In this document: piece by piece, positions 47,445 through 59,105 of the stretch
How positions within the stretch are numbered: the first letter of the stretch is position 1
How the letters are laid out: each line of letters begins with the position of its first letter
Source of the DNA: Lutraria lutraria
Lineage: Eukaryota; Mollusca; Bivalvia; Venerida; Mactridae
NCBI GenBank assembly: GCA_964023205.1
Contig: OZ026850.1
Span: forward strand, 952,368 to 1,016,367
Direction of reading: 5' to 3'
Length of the DNA: 64,000 nucleotides
Made by a program: the position numbers and the translations under genes
Notes under the pieces: model-generated
Told to the model about the DNA's origin: nothing
Databases searched by the model: none
Seen by the model: the letters and a program-made list of their open reading frames with translations, nothing else

Positions 47445-50180
47445 GTATTTATATACACAATTGAACCTTTATATTATTATTATGATCACCTTTTGGTTAC
47501 AAACAACAACATTATTGAGATAATCTTATTGCCAAGATGAAGTACGTGTATAGAGGGAATATATTGAACTTCAAACCGTTAATAAGTGGTTGTTACAATG
47601 ACATTATTATAAAGTGTTGGGTAATTGAGGTTTAATTGCATAAAACACAATAAAACCCCCGAAACACGGACTCATTGAAACCGGAATTCTTTGCAAATCG
47701 GATGATTGTTCAAGTCCATTTTTTGGAATTGATCAAAATACTCGGAATTCTCAGAAAACCGGACGTTTTGAAGATGTAAAAGAAAACAAGGAAGAAATTC
47801 GATTATCCACCTACTACTCGCAAGAGATCTGATAAGCTCAAATGTTTCAAGTATAAAATCGGTTATTACGTGCGAATTAGACATATGAAAAATATTGCAT
47901 GTATCTATGAACTATTATCGTATGTCTTATGTGTTGTAAATATGTGTAAAATAAATTTATATCCTGTACATACTTGTTGTTTCTAATCATATATACTATA
48001 AAATATACTATAATTAAACACACAACTCCAAACCGAAACCTTATCGTCTGCTATTTAAAGTATACATCAAACCTTCACAGCGTATGATTTCAATGATACA
48101 ACGAAACAATGCTACTGTGCTGCCTCTATACACCATATCGACAGACCTATCACGTGATATCACTGCAGACAGATAGAACTTTATGTGAACAAGAACCCGT
48201 GAAATGCTTTTCATATGAGGGTCGTACCAAAAAGTAAAGGGTCCCTAAGGTGATAGCTTCAATACAAGAAATCATAGGTGCTCAAGCAATATGTGAGTCC
48301 TAGAAATTTGACAACTGGCAACAGTTAGACCCACCCCTCCCCCCGATTTTGTTTGCAACACTACATATTTAATGGGTATTCTATGATCGAAGATATGAAA
48401 GTCTCAACATGAATTCGATGATATGGTATTACTTGAGTATCCTGCACATTTGGGTATTGTTTTCGTTTTAAATCAAGTGCCATAATTGTGTGTTCTGAAA
48501 TTATATCACGATAATGAAATAATTTCATAGACCAAGAGACATATATAACGGAGAGCAGGAAAACTCAAAAACCAAATAACATACGTAAATTATACATTTT
48601 CTGAAAGTTTAAACAGTTGATCTCTGCAGGATATGATATTTGGTTACGTTTTCTCAGTTAATTTTGAGATATACCCACTAGAATGTATTCGGTCTGAAAA
48701 AAATGGTATCGCAAGATATTTCTTCAGCGCAGCTGTATTAAAAGTGAGTTTGACATACATTTGAACCAATGAAATTTTCAGCTGAAGAAGGAAGTTTGTC
48801 ATTGGTTAAAAACTTGCAAAGTGTCGTCATGCTTGACTTCGTCAAGGTCCGAAAACAATACAGCTATATATATGTGGCATTAATTGTGTTCTGTATATGC
48901 GCTGATTATCTTTTTTAAAGACATTTCTTGTTTTTGATAAATGGCACAAGTAGCTACAATGTAGTATAAACAGGGGTGCAATAAAAGATATTTGAAAAAG
49001 CTCAGCAGCAATAATTTAAATAATAGACTTTCAGGAAAAGTAAAGTATCAGTAGGTAACAAGTTTTATTTGCTACAAAATCAGCAATTTGGGGGGAAAGT
49101 AATAGTCATAGGTAATATTACATAAGTGCTTATCTCTTCTTATCTATGTCTCTGATAGAGCCTAATTAATGAAATTTATCCATGGGTTGAAAAACTTGAA
49201 GCTTTACAGTTGGAAACTAAACAATAAAACACAATCATTACTAGACAACATTAGCCTAAGTTTATACTGTTAATCTAGATGTACACAAATGTACACATAA
49301 TGGCTGGGAAACTCTCTGATTACCACTTTTGGATCACGTTATAAAGTTTGTATATGGTGAATAATGTACTGAGATACGGCCGGATGCACGCTGAGTAACG
49401 TCACGTTTAATTTAGTAACATAGATGGAAATCCTAATCTAAAAATAGAATTGGAAACCCAGTATTATATATGAAGAAAAGGAAACCCAGTACATGTACTC
49501 GTACATGTTTTATAAATATACAAGACATGTTGAACGAAGAAATCATCTATGAAAATAAAATAAAAAAAAGGTTTTAATAGCGGTACATATTTGTTTTTGA
49601 ATTTCCGCATATCAAAGGGAATAACATTTTTGAAATTATCTTTTGGTTATTTGATTTTTTTGCTGAACGAAAAAAAATTCTCTGTTTTAAAATTAGACGA
49701 CTTACAAAAAGATTAAGATATTATAGCTGTTTGAGAGTACTTACTGTAGTGTCTATTACTAGTTTGGCTAATCCTGGCCATTTGATTGGCTAATGGTGAT
49801 GACTGAATCTATTAATAGTTGACAGGAAAGTTAACCATGAAGGCATTGCCTAGATAAGTTGTTGTGTGGCTATTTGAAGTTCAATGTGCTTGTATGATAG
49901 TGCTCAGATTTATGGTGAATTCGTTAACATTTAGGGTTGATTCTATTTGATTGATGTAGGGTATGATATAACCATATACATCTTATTTCAAAGCTGAAAG
50001 GGACTAGGCACCATATATGATTAGTTCGAAATTGTACATCATCCTAACTCAGGCTTAATAGCTTAATAGATTGGATAAAATAAATATCATGAATGTGGTT
50101 TATCCAAGATGTTTCAATTAGGGAATTTCTTAACTACTTTGATGTTGACTTACTATTTCTGAAATCAGTAAACGTTATTA
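47445..50180. other. gene-free stretch
   Basis: No supported gene. Near 48215 GAGGGTCGTACCAAAAAGTA resembles a mariner terminal repeat, with no matching end or transposase close by. Otherwise AT-rich intergenic DNA. Confidence 0.45.
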
Positions 50181-51125
50181 ACACATGACAGTGTTCATTG
50201 CGTCACGTAAAATATTAATTACGAATTGTACCAAGTCGTTCCGTGCTTCGCACCGTATTGAGCCTTATATTGTGGTCATGTGATATGTACGTGATATGTC
50301 ACGTGATATGTGTGCGATATATCACGTGCTATGTGTGTGACTGTCAATGCTTTGTCATTATTTACAACTTAAGTGTTTAAAACACTATCACGCCTATTAC
50401 AATGCAATAAAACATAACTGTAATGCTCAATTTACGGTGGCATAAAGGGGACATAGGAAATATTGTATTTACCGCGTGCGCACGTAGTAGCTACGGAGTG
50501 TGCACTTGATAATTACCACGTGCGTACGTGATAGATATTGCGTGCGAACGTTATTATTGTGTGCGCACGTGATAGCTGACCAATAAGAATACGTGTCAGC
50601 TCTGCCATTTTGATAATGGACGGGGAATCGCTAATTTGAAGTAGCTATCACGAGCGCACGTAGCAGCTATCGCGTGCGTGCGCGGTAAAATATTTCCAAT
50701 GTCCCCTTTATGCCACCGTATATCCCAGATAATTCAGAAAGAAAAAATCTAAATACACTTATGTCGAATGACTATTTCTAAAACCAGCAATGTTATCAAC
50801 GTATGAGAGTGTTTATTTGTCACGTAAAATATTTATTGCGATTTGTACCAAGTCGTTCCGTGCTTCTCGCCGTATTGTGCCTCATATTGTAATCATGTTA
50901 TACGTACAATGTATATGATATTGTCACGTGCTATGTGTGTGATATGTCACGTGATAAGTGTGCTATATTTCACTGGATATGTACGAGCATTGTGCCTTAT
51001 TTTGTGGTCACGTGATGTATTGTGATATGTCACTTGCTATATCCTTATTCACAACTACATATAGACTGTTTAAAACACTATCACGCCTATTAAAATGCAA
51101 TCAAACATAATTGTAACGCTCAATT
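50180..51125. repeat. direct duplication (~300 bp) with CACGTGATATG tandem motifs
   Basis: 50190-50435 and 50800-51125 share TTGTACCAAGTCGTTCCGTG, ATATGTCACGTGATA blocks, ACACTATCACGCCTATTA and TGTAA-GCTCAATT. Between them is the TA-flanked element 50433-50720. No coding content. Confidence 0.6.
50433..50720. mobile_element. TA-flanked miniature inverted-repeat element
   Basis: Ends TACGGTGGCATAAAGGGGAC and its mirror GTCCCCTTTATGCCACCGTA, arms at least 45 bp including TATTTACCGCG. The interior has repeated GCGCACGTRGTAGCTA motifs. The second half of the surrounding duplication reads GCTCAATTGTATCC, a near-empty site with a single TA. Confidence 0.65.
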
Positions 51126-51352
51126 GTATCCATGCATCGATGTTTTACAATGTGTTATTAATGATTATTGACTTTTGTTTCCAATATTTTATTGTTTTGA
51201 TAATTGTTGCTATATTATTACTTCACTATTGTGGAATATATAATTTTGATTATATTACGTCCTGTGTATTGCAATATCGAGCTTTAAAAAAAGAATATAT
51301 AAATATCACAAGCATGTGGACGACTATGTTGTCAATATCACTGGGTACGGTA

Positions 51353-51652
51353 TAAACTGGTTCCCGTTCCATTATACAGTGCGCCAAAAGTTTTGTACCG
51401 ACAGCGTCGACGGGAACCGGTTTTGGTATAGTACGTGTCTTTATATAGAGCCCAAGAGCCCGGACCTTTATAAAACCGGGTAAACTGGTTCCCGATCCAT
51501 GTAACAATGCACCAAATGTATCAGGCACAATCAACGGGAACCAGTTTATAAAACTGGGGCGCATATCGAAAGCAGTATTCCTTAAACTGGTTCCCATTCC
51601 ATGTTACAGTGCGCCAAAGTTACAGACAGAGTCAATGGGAACCAGTTTACTT
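51353..51652. repeat. three tandem hairpin modules (AAACTGGTTCCC...GGGAACCAGTTT)
   Basis: Modules at 51353-51424, 51481-51549 and 51592-51650. Each opens with TAAACTGGTTCCC, has CAGTGCGCCAAA or a variant in the loop, and closes with GGGAACCRGTTT. Each can form a stem of about 13-20 bp. No coding content and not a tRNA. Confidence 0.6.
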
Positions 51653-52180
51653 TACTTCATGGTTTGTCTTCGAAAGTTCTGAATGTTTTGTAAATGGTGT
51701 GCACTACTATCGACACGCTTATAGTAAACTCGGATGGAGTGAACATTCGGATAATGTTATTTTTCAGATCCCGGGGCCTCACATAACCGTGTTCAACTGT
51801 AGCTTTTAGAACATTATCGGTCTATTTATACATCACGTTGTTTTTATGTGTATACCTAATAGGAAGTACGACTGTATTCCGACATTGTATATGTGACATT
51901 GTTATGCACTTCTACATATTTTTATATCTATTTATATTTTCATTATCTCGCATATTTATTTATTCACTAATTGTATCCACCTCACTTAAGAAATCTGTTA
52001 TTGCCTTTTTGCTATTTTAGCTTTTTATATTTATTCTCTGTGCTGTTGTTATAAATTTTGTTGTTGTTTCTTTATTTACCACTCTGTCTTTCATTCATGT
52101 TGGTGTTTTTATCTTTTTTATAAAATGTTGTTTTTACTGAATCAGGATATATATCAACATGTTTCCGCTTATTTGATTAA
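51653..52180. other. gene-free stretch
   Basis: AT-rich with short hydrophobic open frames only, none with a recognisable domain. Confidence 0.4.
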
Positions 52181-52185
52181 CATTA

Positions 52186-52410
52186 GATGAACATGACTTT
52201 TTGCATGTAACAACGGTGAACCGGACTTATTGCATGTAAAAAGGATGAACCGGACTTATTGCATGTAAAAACGGCGTTCCGGACGAGATAATACAATGTA
52301 TATGGTCCTGACAATGAACCGGACTGTTTGCATGTAACAACGGTGATCCGGACTGATATATCATTCTGACAATGAACCGGACTGTTTTCACGGTCCGGTA
52401 CGGATCCGTG
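52186..52410. repeat. short ~33-bp repeat cluster (GAACCGGACTTATTGCATGTAA)
   Basis: Six irregular units combine TTGCATGTAACAACGGTGA and ACCGGACT-TT, ending in CACGGTCCGGTACGGATCCGTG, which is partly self-complementary. No gene. Confidence 0.6.
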
Positions 52411-53080
52411 TTGTTTATATATCTTCACTCTTTATTTGTCAGTAAAAGTTTGACAACATAATCTTGCGAGTATAATTATTGAGGCAATAGTTACATGTAT
52501 GTCCTGTTTTATTTACTGAACTATCTCTAAATACTGTCTGATACCTTTCCTTAATAACCTTCTAGTCGCGGTGAAGGTGAGGTTGATTAATTAAGAGAAT
52601 AATCTTGAAGTCGCTTATTGGTTACATAACAGGTATTATTTTATTTGTATTTCTACAAACATGAAACTACTTCCTTCTTTTTGTGGTTTGTTACAAGTTA
52701 TTTTTTGTCCTATCAATATATTAAACTCCATAGATTGAAAGTGAACAAAATGAAAATTATTGTCAAATTATTGATTACTTATAATAATGTATTACGTCAT
52801 AAAACTAAAGCATCTGATTGGTTGTGACAAACTGACCAATCAGAATGCTTCGTTCTAAGAGTAGTCTCTAAATACAGGTTTTATAATTGTTTACCTGAAT
52901 AATCAATTGATTCTTTGTACTATGCAACATGTATGATTTTAAAACGAATATTGTTTTTGAAAGAATGATTTATTTTGTACTTTGCATGATTCGTTGAAAG
53001 TTATATCAGTTCACGAATTAATGTGACCATTTGATAATGAAATAGATAACGATTGAGGGTTGTTCATGTATTAAGTGTTT
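52411..53080. other. gene-free stretch with one small hairpin
   Basis: AT-rich. A CTGATTGGT / ACCAATCAG hairpin lies at about 52812-52845. Nothing else seen. Confidence 0.4.
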
Positions 53081-53084
53081 GTCC

Positions 53085-54650
53085 TACATGTACAAGTCTT
53101 TATGTACAGTTGTCTTTATGAACAGTTGTCTTTATATACAGTTAGTCTTTATGTACAGTTGTTTTATGTCAGTTGTATATATGTACAGTTAGTCTCTATA
53201 AACAGTTGTATATATGCACAGTCTTTATGTAGAGTTAGTTTTTATGTACAGTTGGTCTTTATGTACAGTTAGTCCTTATGTACAGTAAGTCTTTATGTAC
53301 AGTTAGTCTTTATATCCAATTGTCTTTATGTACAGTTGTTTTCTGTCAGTTGTATATATGTACAGTCTTTATGTAGAGTTAGTTTTTATGTAGAGTTAGT
53401 CTTTATGTACAGTTGGTCTTTATGTACAGTTAGTCTTTATGTACAGTTAGTCTTTATGTACAGTTAGTCTTTATGTACAGTTAGTCTTTATGTACAGTTG
53501 TCTTTATGTACAGTTAGTCTTTATGTACAGTTAGTCTTTATGTACAGTTAGTCTTTATGTACAGTTGTCTTTATGTACAGTTAGTCTTTATGTACAGTTA
53601 GTCTTTATGTACAGTTGGTCGTTATGTACAGTTGTCTTTATGTACAGTTAGTCTTTATGTACAGTTAGTTTTTAAGTACAGTTAGTCTTTATGTACAGTT
53701 AGTCTTTATGTACAGTTAGTCTTTATGTAAAGTTGTCTTTATGTACTGTTAGTCGTTATGTACAGTTAGTCTTTATGTACAGTTAGTCTTTATGTACAGT
53801 TGTCTTTATGTACAGTTAGTCTTTATGTACAGTTGTCTTTATGTACAGTTAGTCTTTATGTACAGTTAGTCTTTATGTACAGTTAGTCTTTATGTACAGT
53901 TGTCTTTATGTACAGTTGGTCTTTATGTACAGTTGGTCTTTATGTACAGTTGGTCTTTATGTACAGTCGGTCTTTATGTACAGTTGGTCTTTATGTACAG
54001 TTGACCTTTATGTACAGACAGTCTTTATGTATAGTTAGTCTTCATACACAGTTGACCTTTATGTACAGATAGTCTTTATGTATAGTTAGTCTTCATACAC
54101 AGTTGGTCTTTATGTACAGTTGGTCTTTATGTACAGTTGGTCTTTATGTACAGTTGTCTCTATGTCCAGTTGTCTTTATGTACAGTTGTCTTTATGTACA
54201 ATGGTCTTTATGTACAGTTGTCTCTATGTCCAGTTGTCTTTATGTACAGTTGTCTTTATGTACAATTAGACTCTATGTGCAGTTATCTTTATGTACAATG
54301 GTCTTTATGTACAGTTGTCTCTATGTCCAGTTGTCTTCATGTACAGTTGTCTTTATGGACAGTTGTCTTTATGGACAGTTGTCTTTATGTACAATTAGAC
54401 TTTATGTACAATTAGACTTTATGTACAGTTGTCTTTATGTACACTTATACTTTATGTACAGTTGTCTTTATGTACAATTGTCTTTATGTACAGTTGTCTT
54501 TATGTACACTTATACTTTATGTACAGTTGTCTTTATGTACAGTTGTCTTTATGTACGGTTGTCTTTATGTACAATTAGACTTTATGTACAGTTGTCTTTA
54601 TGTAAAGTTGTCTTTATGTACAGTTAGACTTTCTGTGCTCTAGGTTTTTA
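53085..54650. repeat. 17-bp satellite array B (same family as 17925-20245)
   Basis: About 90 units of CTTTATGTACAGTTRG type. The centre (53400-53990) is mostly GTTAGT, the right part mostly 16-bp GTTGTCTTTATGTACA. The last units (AGACTTTCTGTGCTCTAGGT) already switch to the composite type of array C. Confidence 0.93.
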
Positions 54651-56004
54651 TGTGATAGATATAAGCCGAAAACTGTCCATTATGTAAAATATTGGAGTGT
54701 TTGAGGCGCGTAGCGCCGAAGACACTCCAATATTTTACATAATGGACAGTTTGAGGTTTATATGTAACTTAAATCATTTCGAAAGGATTTACACAATTCA
54801 TTGACCGTGACAATTTATAATTTTTAAAGGTACTCGTCGAATTACTCATTCTATTTCCTAATCAAAATCAAGTCATTCATATTGATTTTGCTTCCTATTT
54901 TTTATGCTACACCAAGGACTTATATACATGCATAAATATACATGTATATAAGTCCTTGGCTACACTAAAACGAAATTGCTCACTAAAAGTCATTAAAGAA
55001 GGTTATTGGCTTTGAACAAGTAGTTGGGATTCATTTTTTTGCATAAGTAGATAAAATTGCGTGTGAATTTAACTGTTTAAAAGCCTACACGACGGATACC
55101 TTTAAATCAACACCCTTTCAATCACACTGCTCGGGTAGCACGAGGAATGTACATTTTAATCAAAACCTGTTTGCACCGATTCAGACCATTGGGATGGCCT
55201 TTCATTTAAAATTCTAAATGGTTTGTAAAACAGTGCAATGTGGAAGATTGTGTGAATAATGTGGGATTTCCGTGTAATACTTTGTTTGATTTGATTTGTA
55301 ATATCAAATGCTTAATTTTCAAGGTATGGATTGTATTGAAAAATGTGTGTATATTGAATGTTATAAAATTTACTCAATTGATGCTATGTTTCTTAATATA
55401 TTTAATATTTGTAATTGGAGGAAAATAATGTACATGATGCGGTGCTCGAACCCGCGTCCTCCTTCTAGCATGTGAGATGCTCTACCAACTGAGTTAATCG
55501 GGCTGTTGATATTACAGCCAATTAGTAAATACGAGTAATACAGTACTGCTTCATTTTCGTTAAAATCTTAATTAAAACAAGACTTGGATAAGGAAATAAA
55601 TTTATTTTCGAATCATTAAAGCATTCGAAAATCGTACGCATGCGTCGTTTTCAGCACCGGGACCTTGAATTTTATCCATAAAGGAACAGTAGGCCCTAAA
55701 AAATTATTACCCGAGCCTCGTTCATAGACCGCTGTATATGTACATGTATATAATATTAATATATAATGTATATATATATATATACACAGCGGTCTATGAA
55801 CGAGGCTCGGATTACGTTTTTTGGGCCTATTGTTGTTACCTGGATAACATTTCAGGTTCTCAGTGTCCAAATTTGAGTAGCAGTCCAATATGTCGACTAC
55901 ACTCCAATATTACAAAAATAACGGACGGATGCCCATTGAGAGTTGTCCATCCGTAAAAATATTGGACAGTGAGAACAAAAGGATGACGTCACAGGAATGA
56001 TTTA
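54651..56004. mobile_element. palindrome-rich insertion splitting satellite arrays B and C
   Basis: The composite satellite stops inside a unit at about 54650 and resumes at about 56005. The insert has a hairpin with 28-30 bp arms (54670-54752, CTGTCCATTATGTAAAATAT then its mirror), a perfect 19-bp hairpin (54912-54959, CCAAGGACTTATATACATG), a third with about 45-bp arms (55683-55842) and CTCCAATATTAC-AAAAATA near the right end that echoes the left hairpin. No transposase. Confidence 0.45.
55437..55503 (-). repeat. tRNA-derived relic (SINE head-like)
   Basis: Minus strand reads GCCCGATTAACTCAGTTGGT then AGAGCATC, a D-arm/A-box pattern, and GCGGGTTCGAGCACCGC, a T-arm/B-box pattern, at tRNA-like spacing. 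The acceptor stem is only half paired, T-stem and anticodon stem contain mismatches and no clean anticodon loop forms. It is therefore called a relic and not a functional tRNA. Confidence 0.45.
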
Positions 56005-57450
56005 AGTATAGTTAGACTTTATGTGCTCTAGCTTTGTATGTACAGTAAGACTTTATGTGCTCTAGGTTTTTATGTACAGTCCGACTTTATGTGCTCTAGG
56101 TTTTTATGTACAGTTAAACTTTATGTGCTCTAGGTCTTTATGTATAGTTAGACTTGATGTGCTCTAGGTTTCTATGTGCAGTTAGACTTTATGTGCTCTA
56201 AGTATTTATGTACAGTTCGACTTTATGTGCTCTAGGTTTTTATGTACGGTTAGAATTTATGTGCTCTAGGTTTTTATGTACAGTTAGACTTTATGTGCTA
56301 TATGTTCTATGTATAGTTAGACTTGATGTGCTCTAAGTTTCTATGTACAGTAAGACTTGATGTGCTCTAGGTCTTTATGTACAGTTAGACTTGATGTGCT
56401 CTAGATTTTTATGTACAGTTAGACTTTATGTGCTCTAGGTTTTTATGTACAGTTAGACTTTATGTGCTCTAGGTTTTTATGTACAGTAAGACTTTATGTG
56501 CTCTGGGTTCTATGTATAGTTAGACTTTATGTGCTCTAGGTTTTTATGTACAGTAAGACTTTATGTGCTCTAGGTTCTATGTATAGTTAGACTTTATGTG
56601 CTCTAGGTTTTTCTGTACAGTTAGACTTTATGTGCTCTAGGGTTTATGTACAGTTAGACTTTATGTGCTCTAGGTTTTTATGTACAGTTACACTTTATGT
56701 GCTCTAGGTTTTTATGTACAGTTACACTTTATGTCCTCTAGGTTTTTATGTACAGTTAGTTTTTATGTGCTCTAGGTTTTATGTACAGTTAGACTTGATG
56801 TGCTCTAGGTTTTATGTACAGTTAGACTTTATGTGCTCTAGATTTTTGTGGACAGTTAGACTTGATGTGCTCTAGGTTTTTATTTACAGTTAGAATTGAT
56901 GTGCTCTAGGTTTTTATGTACAGTTAGACTTGATGTGCTCTAGGTTTTATGTACAGTTAGACTTTATGTCCTCAAGGTTTTTATGTACAGTTAGACTTTA
57001 TGTCCTCTAGGTTTTTATGTACAGTTACACTTTATGTGCTCTAGGTTTTCATGTACAGTTAGTCTTTATGTCCTCTAGGTTTTTATGTACAGTTAGACGT
57101 TATGTGCTCTAGGTTTTTATGTACAGTTAGAATTGATATGCTCTAGGTTTTTATGTACAGTTAGACTTCATGTCCTCTAGGTTTTTATGTACAGTTAGAC
57201 GTTATGTGCTCTAGGTTTTTATGTACAGTTAGAATTGATGTGCTCTAGGTTTTTTTTATGTACAGTTAGGCTTGATGTGCTCTAGGTTTTATGTACAGGT
57301 AGACTTTATGTCCTCTAGGTTTTTATGTACAGTTAGACTTGATGTGCTCTAGGTTTTTATGTACAGTTAGACGTTATGTGCTCTAGGTTTTTATGTACAG
57401 TTAGACTTTATGTGCTCTAGGTATTTATGTACAGTTTGTCTATATGTTTG
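56005..57450. repeat. 34-bp composite satellite array C (TATGTGCTCTAGGTTTTTATGTACAGTTAGACTT)
   Basis: About 42 units that alternate TATGTACAGTTAGACTT (the 17-bp family) with TATGTGCTCTAGGTTTT. It is a diverged dimer: the basic 17-mer was doubled and then amplified as a 34-mer. Variants include TTGATGTGCTC, TTATGTCCTC and a short TTTTTTT slip near 57250. Confidence 0.92.
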
Positions 57451-58350
57451 AAACATTTGTACAGTGGATGAACAATAATTTAAAGCATATCAAATGATTA
57501 AAAGCCTTTGCCAAACAAATAAAGAATGCATGACGTCAGTGTTTAGCTAATCTAAACAATGTTCTAGTTATTTGAAACAAAACTGGTATGTAAGGAGATA
57601 AGTCGATTAGACATATTTAATAAAGTTCAGGAAGAAAAAACTTGGTATAACTTGTCCCATAATCGATAAAAGATAAAATAGTTTGGTATCTTTGTTCATA
57701 AGTCTTAAACCTCAGATATTATGGGTTATATAGAGCGCCCATATTTTTTATAAATTGAAATGCAATGATTTGGTGGTTTGATAGAAGTGACACAAGTACA
57801 ATCGTTGTAATTTATTCAGTTCCACTTCAGGTATACATTCAAACAATCAGTTTGTAGTAATGGCCTGTTAATGTTTGTACGCTTGTATAATAATACATAT
57901 ATTATATCATTATAAGCCCCTTCAACTAACCCAAACATCTTTTACAGTATTATACAAGTAGTGACATTATGAGTTTGGACTTTGTATGGGCTTGTGTACA
58001 TGTGTCATTAAATGTTGATAAACATGCGTAGTACATTGTACAAGGGATGTTCGATATGTAATGTGCATTGTACTATTACACGAAAATCGTATGCACAATG
58101 TCACTATTATTGATACGTCTGGATAGTTTTATTCAATACCTTAACAATGGTATATAAATGAATATTAGGTTCAACACAAAATTGTCAAAAATCTTTATTT
58201 CAAGATAGCCACTCGTTGACTACTGTTGAAAAATGGTTAGAAAGCGTGTTGAGAATTTTTAAGAAACTTGAGCCGACATTCATTGAGGCTAATTGGTAAC
58301 TAATTTGGGTAAGTTTATGGGTCCCTTAAGGTATCTGGCATTGGAAAAAT
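57451..58350. other. gene-free stretch
   Basis: No gene recognised. The right end (58190-58350) may belong to the degraded mariner element but is not readable in a continuous frame. Confidence 0.4.
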
Positions 58351-58470
58351 GATTTTGTTAATTGCTCGGAGACAGTTAAAGATTCTGCAAAATCAGGACG
58401 ACCGGCGACTACAACTGGATTTACTAATGTCTCCACAGTCAGTGAAATGATTCAAAGGGATGGCAGATAT
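58351..58470 (+). pseudogene. mariner-type transposase fragment (HTH region)
   Basis: The plus-strand frame reads DFVNCSETVKDSAKSGRPAT then TFTNVSTVSEMIQRDGR with one change of T/G between. The pattern S-x-x-V-x-D-x-x-x-S-G-R-P...V-x-x-M-I-x-x-D-R matches the linker between the two helix-turn-helix motifs of mariner/Tc1 transposases. The catalytic domain is missing and the sequence runs straight into a 40-bp satellite. Confidence 0.5.
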
Positions 58471-59105
58471 ATACATGACTAAACAGCGGGTATGGTCCAT
58501 ATCTGTAGTTATACATGACTGTACAGCGAATATGGCCCAAATCTGTAGTTATACATGACTAAAAAGCGGATATGGCCCATATCAGTAGATATACATGACT
58601 AAATAGCGGATATGGTCCATATCTGTAGATATACATGACTGCACAGCGAATATGGCCCAAATCTGTAGTTATACATGACTAAATAGCGGATATTACCCAT
58701 ATCTCTAGATATACACGATTAAACAGCGGATAGGGACCATATCTGTAGATATATATGACGTAACAGTGCATATGGCCCATATCTGTAGATATGCATGACT
58801 CATTAGCGGATATGGCCCATATCTGTAGATATATATGACTTAACAGTGGATATGGCCTATATCTGTAGATATACATAACTACACAGCGGATATGGCCTAT
58901 ATCTGTAGATATACATAACTACACAGCGGATATGGCCTATATCTGTAGATATACATAACTACACAGCGGATATGGCCCATATCTGTAGATATATATGACT
59001 TAACAGTGGATATGGCCTATATCTGTAGATATACATAACTACACAGCGGATATGGCCCATATCTGTAGATATACATAACTACACAGCGGATATGGCCCAT
59101 ATTCG
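58462..59105. repeat. 40-bp satellite, about 16 units
   Basis: The unit is ATCTGTAGATATACATGACT plus a similar-length ACACAGCGGATATGGCCCAT. Phase is exact at 40 bp over 58861-59060. Early units are more divergent (AAACAGCGGGTATGGTCC). It begins at the end of the transposase scrap (GGCAGATATATACATGAC). Confidence 0.92.

Noticed and set aside
48210..48260. Mariner terminal repeat (GAGGGTCGTACCAAAAAGTA)
   Set aside because: A single end without a matching inverted partner or transposase; kept as a note only.
54103..54643. 174-codon and overlapping frames in the second satellite array
   Set aside because: Same by-product of the 17-bp unit; not a protein family.
58462..59105. Second CRISPR-like array with 40-bp period
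   Set aside because: The period contains no repeat/spacer distinction; all 40 bases repeat.
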